From: Bradyrhizobium diazoefficiens
GTDB taxonomy: Bacteria; Pseudomonadota; Alphaproteobacteria; Rhizobiales; Xanthobacteraceae
Assembly: GCF_018129965.1 (NCBI RefSeq)
Contig: NZ_JAFCKW010000013.1
Span: 62,001-126,000 of the forward strand
Direction: 5' to 3'
DNA: 64,000 nucleotides
Shown here: positions 60,216-64,000 of the stretch, piece after piece
Layout: the number at the start of each line of letters is the position of its first letter
Position numbering within the stretch: position 1 is the first letter of the stretch
Notes under the pieces: generated by a model
Database searches by the model: none
What the model was told of the DNA's origin: nothing
Seen by the model: the letters and a program-made list of their open reading frames with translations, nothing else
Position numbers and translations under genes: made by a program

Positions 60216-60620
60216 ATGGAAATCACCGTTGCAGGCACGCGGCCGACCCGCCGCGCGCCCAAGGAACATTTCACCGGCACCGTGTTGCAGGATCCCGTGA
60301 TCATGGCGCCCGCGCCGGCACGGCTGAATTGCTCGCGCGTCACCTTCGAGCCGGGCGCGCGCACCAACTGGCACCACCATCCGCTCGGGCAGACGCTCTA
60401 TGTGATCTCGGGAGTGGGGCGTGTGCAGACCAGGGGTGGCCCGATCCGCGAGATCCGCCCCGGCGACACCGTCTGGATTCCGCCGGGCGAATTGCATTGG
60501 CACGGCGCAACGCCTGACAACAGCATGTGCCACATCGCGATGCAGGAAGCGCTCGACGGCGTGTTCTCGACCTGGCTGGAGCCGGTGACGGACGCCGAAT
60601 ACGGCGCGCCGCTGGGCTAG
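60216..60620 (+). CDS. Small cupin protein
   Basis: 134 residues. Cupin motif 1 (TFEPGARTNWHHHPLGQTLY, then VISGVGRVQ) gives the His-His-Gln-type metal ligands and motif 2 is IRPGDTVWIPPGELHWHGA with the final His. It resembles the group containing (R)-mandelonitrile lyase-like and carboxymuconolactone-associated cupins. Enzymatic role unknown. GAGG 7-8 nt before ATG; co-transcribed with the RraA-like gene. Confidence 0.88.
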   Translation: MEITVAGTRPTRRAPKEHFTGTVLQDPVIMAPAPARLNCSRVTFEPGARTNWHHHPLGQTLYVISGVGRVQTRGGPIREIRPGDTVWIPPGELHWHGATPDNSMCHIAMQEALDGVFSTWLEPVTDAEYGAPLG

Positions 60621-60697
60621 CTCTGCTCCCGGGACAATCGCTGGTCCCGGCTCAGCGGCGCGTCATGATATGCCGCGCCGCGCCCGGGACACGAGAT

Positions 60698-61048
60698 CTA
60701 CTGCCGCTCGGCGGTCCACGTTCCCGTGCACAGGGCGCCATGCCATGTGCCGGAGCCGGAGGTGCCGCTGAGCCGGCCGTAGCCGACGGCGCGCTTGATG
60801 CCGGTGCTCAGGGTGACGTTGATGCTGCCGGCATCCGCCACGCGCCCGGACGCCGTCACCATCGCGCTGCTCGAGGCGATCTGGCCGTTGGCGATGCCGA
60901 TCGCAACGGTCGCGCCGTTGCCGCAGGTCTCGCTCGACGACGAGATGCGGACATTCCAGGCGCCGTCGAAGGTGCTGGCGCTCGCCTGTGCGGCCGGCAG
61001 CGCGATGGCGACGATCGTGGCAAAAAGGCATTTGCGAAACGCATTCAT
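60698..61048 (-). CDS. Small secreted protein with a beta-strand-rich repeat (116 aa)
   Basis: ATG 61046-61048 with AGGGG 7 nt upstream. Signal peptide (FRKCLFATIVAIALPAAQASA), then FDGAWNVRISSSSETCGNG, a series of short strands (VAIGIANGQI, AMVTASGRVADAG, SINVTLSTG) and GSGTWHGALCTGTWTAERQ. The two mature cysteines probably pair. The pattern of small secreted lipocalin-like beta barrels in Bradyrhizobium is similar; function unknown. The gene is converged on by the cupin gene. Confidence 0.82.
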   Translation of the reverse strand: MNAFRKCLFATIVAIALPAAQASASTFDGAWNVRISSSSETCGNGATVAIGIANGQIASSSAMVTASGRVADAGSINVTLSTGIKRAVGYGRLSGTSGSGTWHGALCTGTWTAERQ

Positions 61049-61177
61049 GGCGCGCCCCTGTGGTTGAACATGGGGGCATCGTGTCATGGGCGAGGAGCCG
61101 CGGATGTGAGGGTGGTCACGCCGGAAGGGGCCTTGTGAGATGGCTCACCCTTGCGGACGGTCCGGCGGACAAAGCAG

Positions 61178-61200
61178 AAGGGGCCCTTGCGCGGCCCCTT
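61178..61200 (-). terminator. Terminator-like hairpin of the DUF2147 gene
   Basis: AAGGGGCC-CTTGCGC-GGCCCCTT, perfect 8-bp stem 28 bp after the stop of the minus-strand gene at 61229; the minus-strand tail is CTGCTTTG, a poor T tract. Confidence 0.6.
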
Positions 61201-61228
61201 TCGTCGCCATCGAACGTCGAGCCTCGGC

Positions 61229-62089
61229 TCAGTTCACCCGCGTCCAGGTCTGGCCGCCGCAGAACATGCCGCCGAAGGCGCAGCCCTGCACGCGCAGCCG
61301 ATCGGTGCCCTTCAATGCGATGGTGGAATCGTAGGTCGAGCCGGTGTTGGGATCGAGGATGCGGCCAGACCATTTCTGGTCCTTGCCGGGCTTCATGTTG
61401 ATCAGGACCTGCTCGCCATTCTGGTTCGATTTGCTGTCGACCGAATAGCCGCAGAGATTGTTGCCGCACTGCTCGATGCGGACCTTGCCTTCCTTCTCCT
61501 CGGTGAGCCACACGCCGAGCGGCGAATTGGGATCGCGCGTCGGCGCGGAGGCGGGAGCCGGGGGGGCGATGGCAGCGGATTGAACGGGGGCGGGCGCAGG
61601 TGCCGGGGCGGGAGGCGGCGTTGGGGCCGCCGGCTGAACAGCAGCTATTGCCGGGGTTGGCGGCGGAGGCGGTGCGGGCGGGACAGCGGCGACCGTCGGG
61701 GCGGCGCTCGGGGCCGGTTGAGGCGGCGGCACCATCGCGTTTTCGGCCGGAGCAGCGTTTGCCGTGGCGGCCGGAGGCGCCGCGACCGCGGGAGCCTGGG
61801 TCTGTTCGGCCGCCGGAGCCGCTGGTGCGGGGACCGCCGCGGGGCTGGTCGGCTGCGGATCGGACTTGGCCTGTTGAGGTGCCTGCGGGTCGGCTTTCGG
61901 AGCCCCCTTGGCATCATTCTTGGCCTTCTTCGCCTTGCCCTGGCCGGTGTTGTCGTACACGCCGGGGATCGACACCGTCCCGCGGTCGGGATCGATGCGG
62001 ATGGTTCGCCCGCCGTAATCGAAGGTGTACTGCGCCTGCGCGGCGGTGCTTGCCAAAAGGAATGCGGCGGCAGCCAACAGCTTCCTCAT
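61229..62089 (-). CDS. Secreted DUF2147-type protein with long Pro/Ala linker
   Basis: 286 residues from ATG 62087-62089, with GGGAG 6-7 nt upstream. Signal peptide (RKLLAAAAFLLASTAAQA), a short N-terminal segment (YTFDYGGRTIRIDPDRG), a low-complexity Ala/Pro region (about 70-190), then the DUF2147 domain (SPLGVWLTEEKEGKVRIEQC, NNLCGYSVDSKSN, GRILDPNTGSTYDSTIAL, RVQGCAFGGMFCGGQTWTRV) with four cysteines. Extracytoplasmic; the family has no known reaction. Confidence 0.86.
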   Translation of the reverse strand: MRKLLAAAAFLLASTAAQAQYTFDYGGRTIRIDPDRGTVSIPGVYDNTGQGKAKKAKNDAKGAPKADPQAPQQAKSDPQPTSPAAVPAPAAPAAEQTQAPAVAAPPAATANAAPAENAMVPPPQPAPSAAPTVAAVPPAPPPPPTPAIAAVQPAAPTPPPAPAPAPAPVQSAAIAPPAPASAPTRDPNSPLGVWLTEEKEGKVRIEQCGNNLCGYSVDSKSNQNGEQVLINMKPGKDQKWSGRILDPNTGSTYDSTIALKGTDRLRVQGCAFGGMFCGGQTWTRVN

Positions 62090-62148
62090 TTCGATCTCCC
62101 GAACAGGTGGTCCCGGCACCGACGCTACGCGCCGGCTCGCTCGCAAAC

Positions 62149-62164
62149 AGTGATCCAGATCACT
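62149..62164. promoter_or_regulatory. CRP/FNR-type palindrome
   Basis: AGTGATC-CA-GATCACT, perfect over 16 bp and matching GTGA-N6-TCAC, the CRP-family half-site arrangement. It lies 60 bp upstream of the DUF2147 gene within the 373-bp divergent gap 62090-62462. The remainder of that gap shows a short CATCGGGGGCGGGATG inverted motif and no ORF with a ribosome site. Confidence 0.4.
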
Positions 62165-62462
62165 ATTGTCCGTATGAGTCGTCGTCTCGCCGACCTTGGT
62201 TCAAAGACGCTGGAGTCGGTCCAGAATTGAATCTGCATCATGACGAGTGCGGCCTGCATCGGGGGCGGGATGCAGGACTTGCGGAAAGGGCCTGCTGACA
62301 AATCCGCGTTGCCCGTCACCGGCACCGGGATACGGCCGCCACACGCGCCGCAACTGGGATTCGCGGATGGCAAGCGTCACGGGACGCCTTCCTCTGTTTT
62401 CTTAATCTCTTGTTCGCTTCCGGGGCGCGGTGGTAGGAAAGCGTCAATCTCGGGAGACCGTC

Positions 62463-63476
62463 GTGTTCTATTGGTTGCTGCTCGGCATCACGGCTTTGCC
62501 GTACCTGGTCTTCCCCGTTGTCTTTGCCGGCAAGAGCCCGCCGAATACCGAGATGGTGCGTCAGGCGATCCTGTTCCTCGCCAATGCCCACATCGCGATC
62601 ACCCTGTTCTTCTATTACGATCTGCGGTTCAGGTCCGTGCGGGCTCAAAACCCGTTTCGCTACACGTTCCTTCCTATCGTCGTCGTGATGCTCGCCGGAG
62701 CCAGCTATTCGCTCGTACCGCCCCCCCTAGAGCCACTGTGGTGGGTCGTCTACGTGGGCTGGCAGAACTGGCATTTCGGAAAACAGACCTTTGGTATCTA
62801 TGCACTCGTTGCCGTCGACCAATCATCGCGCCGCATGACCCAGGTCGAACGGTGGGTCTTGTATGCCTCGATCATTTGCGGGGCGATCGGAGGGCTATGG
62901 CTTGCGACACCCGCTAACGCCGAATGGCATGCCATGTCGCTGGAAGCCAGGAAATGGTGCGGCTATGGAACGCTCGCGCTTCTGATCATCGGATCACTCT
63001 GGATTGCGCGCGAGCCGGTTCCTCTCAAGCAGAAGGCGTTCTTTCTGGTCTCGATCGCCTTCTTTGCTCCGCAATATCTGTTCTCGACGGTTGATCTCGG
63101 TTTTACCCCTTACTCCGTCGCCCATTCCCTTCAATATATGTTCATCATGACCATCGTCGCGTTCAACGCAAAAGGGCCCGAGCGCACCGATGGTTTCGAC
63201 GCCGGGCTCATCACCGCAGTGGTGTTTTTCGCCATCGTGCTGTTTGGCGGCGCCATCATTACGATTCGCGGAGAGTTCGGCGATCTCACAACTGCATGGT
63301 TTGGCTCGCAGCGGCTTGGCAGGTTTGTCACCGGCGCGATGTTCGGCCTGGTGATCGCGCACTACATTGTCGACGCTCACGCTTGGCGGCTGCGCGATCT
63401 GCCACAGCGAGAATTTGTCATGTCGCGGATGAAGTTTCTCGGTCGCACCGGTTCGAGGCTCGTTCCGGCCGAGTGA
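62463..63476 (+). CDS. Polytopic membrane protein with histidine motifs
   Basis: 337 residues from GTG 62463, chosen because GGGAG sits 6 nt upstream; a longer frame from GTG 62430 exists. About eight transmembrane helices. Histidines recur at helix ends: FLANAHIAITLFFYYD, VGWQNWHFGKQTFGIY, PYSVAHSLQYMFIM and VIAHYIVDAHAWRLRD. The spacing suggests a metal site inside the membrane, similar in style to the Brp/Blh carotene-cleaving dioxygenases or to membrane hydroxylases, but I cannot assign it. Monocistronic. Confidence 0.8.
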   Translation: MFYWLLLGITALPYLVFPVVFAGKSPPNTEMVRQAILFLANAHIAITLFFYYDLRFRSVRAQNPFRYTFLPIVVVMLAGASYSLVPPPLEPLWWVVYVGWQNWHFGKQTFGIYALVAVDQSSRRMTQVERWVLYASIICGAIGGLWLATPANAEWHAMSLEARKWCGYGTLALLIIGSLWIAREPVPLKQKAFFLVSIAFFAPQYLFSTVDLGFTPYSVAHSLQYMFIMTIVAFNAKGPERTDGFDAGLITAVVFFAIVLFGGAIITIRGEFGDLTTAWFGSQRLGRFVTGAMFGLVIAHYIVDAHAWRLRDLPQREFVMSRMKFLGRTGSRLVPAE

Positions 63477-63488
63477 GCAAGGCTAAGT

Positions 63489-63510
63489 CGTTCGCGTTCT
63501 CACGCGAACG
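63489..63510. terminator. Hairpin between convergent genes
   Basis: CGTTCGCGT-TCTC-ACGCGAACG, perfect 9-bp stem, 12 bp after the membrane-protein stop. No T tract on either strand. Confidence 0.45.
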
Positions 63511-63561
63511 GCCGATGCCAACGCCACAGCCGTCAGTGATTGTCGCACTTCAGGTCGCGGC

Positions 63562-64000
63562 CTACTCGAACCAGGCGGCGTAGATCTTCCTGTAGCTGCC
63601 GTCCTCCATGGAGATGTGCAGCCACTGGTCGACGAAGGCCTTCAGGGCCATGTCGCGCTGGAGCCAGTAGGCCTTCTCGGAGAAGTCGAACGGCTTTTCG
63701 GGATGCACCGCGCAGAGCACGCCGGCATGCTGCTTCTGCTGGTAGCGGGTTTCGGAAGCGTCCGTCATCATCAGATCGGCATTGCCCTTGGCGATCTCGT
63801 CGAAGATCACGGTGTTGTCGGGGAACACGGTGATGTCGGCCTCCCTGATGTTGGCGCGGGCAAAGCGCTCGTTGGTGCCGCCGGGATTGACGATCACGCG
63901 GGTGCCCTTCTTGTCGATGTCGGGAAGCGTCTGGTACTTGGCCGTGTCGGCGCAGCGCGTGATCGGCGTCTTGCCCTCGCGCATGATCGGGGTCGAGAAG
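63562..64000 (-). CDS. C-terminal part of a periplasmic PheC-like substrate-binding protein
   Basis: The frame continues past the right edge of the window; 146 residues are visible. It reads FSTPIMREGKTPITRC, then TRVIVNPGGTNERFARANI, TVFPDNTVIFDEIAKGNADL, MMTDASETRYQQ and MALKAFVDQWLHISMEDGSY: the family-3 binding-protein fold in the version of cyclohexadienyl dehydratase (PheC). PheC converts prephenate or arogenate in the periplasm; a plain amino-acid-binding protein is the alternative. The start and signal peptide are outside the window. Confidence 0.82.
   Translation of the reverse strand, partial: FSTPIMREGKTPITRCADTAKYQTLPDIDKKGTRVIVNPGGTNERFARANIREADITVFPDNTVIFDEIAKGNADLMMTDASETRYQQKQHAGVLCAVHPEKPFDFSEKAYWLQRDMALKAFVDQWLHISMEDGSYRKIYAAWFE

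Noticed and set aside
62149..62164. Interpretation of the palindrome as a FixK2 box
   Set aside because: FixK2 sites have TTG and CAA outer bases; here they are GTG and CAC, so only a general CRP-like call is justified.
1..64000. CRISPR arrays, prophage genes, transposases, rRNA genes
   Set aside because: No regularly spaced repeats, integrase, phage structural or transposase frames, or rRNA-like sequence was found by reading both strands.

Overview
The window is GC-rich alphaproteobacterial chromosome and looks like Bradyrhizobium (Nitrobacteraceae). The strongest sign is the three-gene cyclic beta-(1,3),(1,6)-glucan locus ndvB/ndvD/ndvC. A phosphatidylcholine synthase, an ANTAR-type nitrate regulator pair NasT/NasS, the order recG - sdhE - mfd - csp and abundant REP-like palindromes fit the same group. 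Genes lie on both strands in short operons with many ATGA-type overlaps. I see no prophage, insertion sequence, CRISPR array, plasmid origin or rRNA operon.

Layout. 1-4.1 kb: small hypothetical genes, a TIGR04325-type methyltransferase and tRNA-Lys(TTT). 4.1-9.9 kb: the cyclic glucan locus (ndvB and ndvD on the minus strand, ndvC on the plus strand). 10-19 kb: a low-GC patch, a SPOR-like envelope protein, the amino-sugar genes glmU and glmS, a DUF502 membrane protein and two NAD(P)-dependent dehydrogenases. 19-26 kb: recG, sdhE, mfd and a cold-shock gene with its promoter and terminator. 26-34 kb: a protein with a degenerate GGDEF domain, a degenerate AMP-binding enzyme next to an oligopeptide-type binding protein, an IalB-family secreted protein, hspQ and an AEC transporter. 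33.5-37.3 kb: a UbiH-like hydroxylase, pcs, terC and a quinone oxidoreductase. 37.4-41.5 kb: an argD-like aminotransferase behind what looks like an arginine attenuator, a membrane protein, a frameshifted TPR gene and a hypothetical protein.

41.5-48.5 kb: rimO, then nasT-nasS, a sigma-54-type promoter, a long leader, nirA and a flavoprotein probably serving as its electron donor. 48.5-56.5 kb: a catabolic cluster around a divergent control region. A GntR/FCD repressor, a beta-hydroxyacid dehydrogenase and an SCP2-alpha/beta hydrolase lie on one side. A complete branched-chain-amino-acid-type ABC transporter and a carboxymuconolactone decarboxylase-like protein lie on the other. 56.7-60.6 kb: 5-oxoprolinase pxpB-pxpC-pxpA, an RraA-like protein and a cupin. 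60.7-64 kb: two secreted proteins, a histidine-rich membrane protein and the C-terminal part of a PheC-like binding protein.

The most interesting new signal is upstream of the argD-like gene. A perfect TTGACA -35 element is followed, about 8 nt after a weak -10, by an ATG opening a 29-codon ORF with 12 arginine codons. Next come a perfect 12-bp stem hairpin with a T-rich tail, then the argD Shine-Dalgarno and ATG. Part of the leader ORF can pair with the 5' arm of the hairpin. This is the architecture of a ribosome-mediated attenuator with a leaderless leader peptide, comparable to rhizobial trpL but for arginine. Second are the NasT/NasS - sigma-54 - nirA leader arrangement and the unusual nirA partner flavoprotein.
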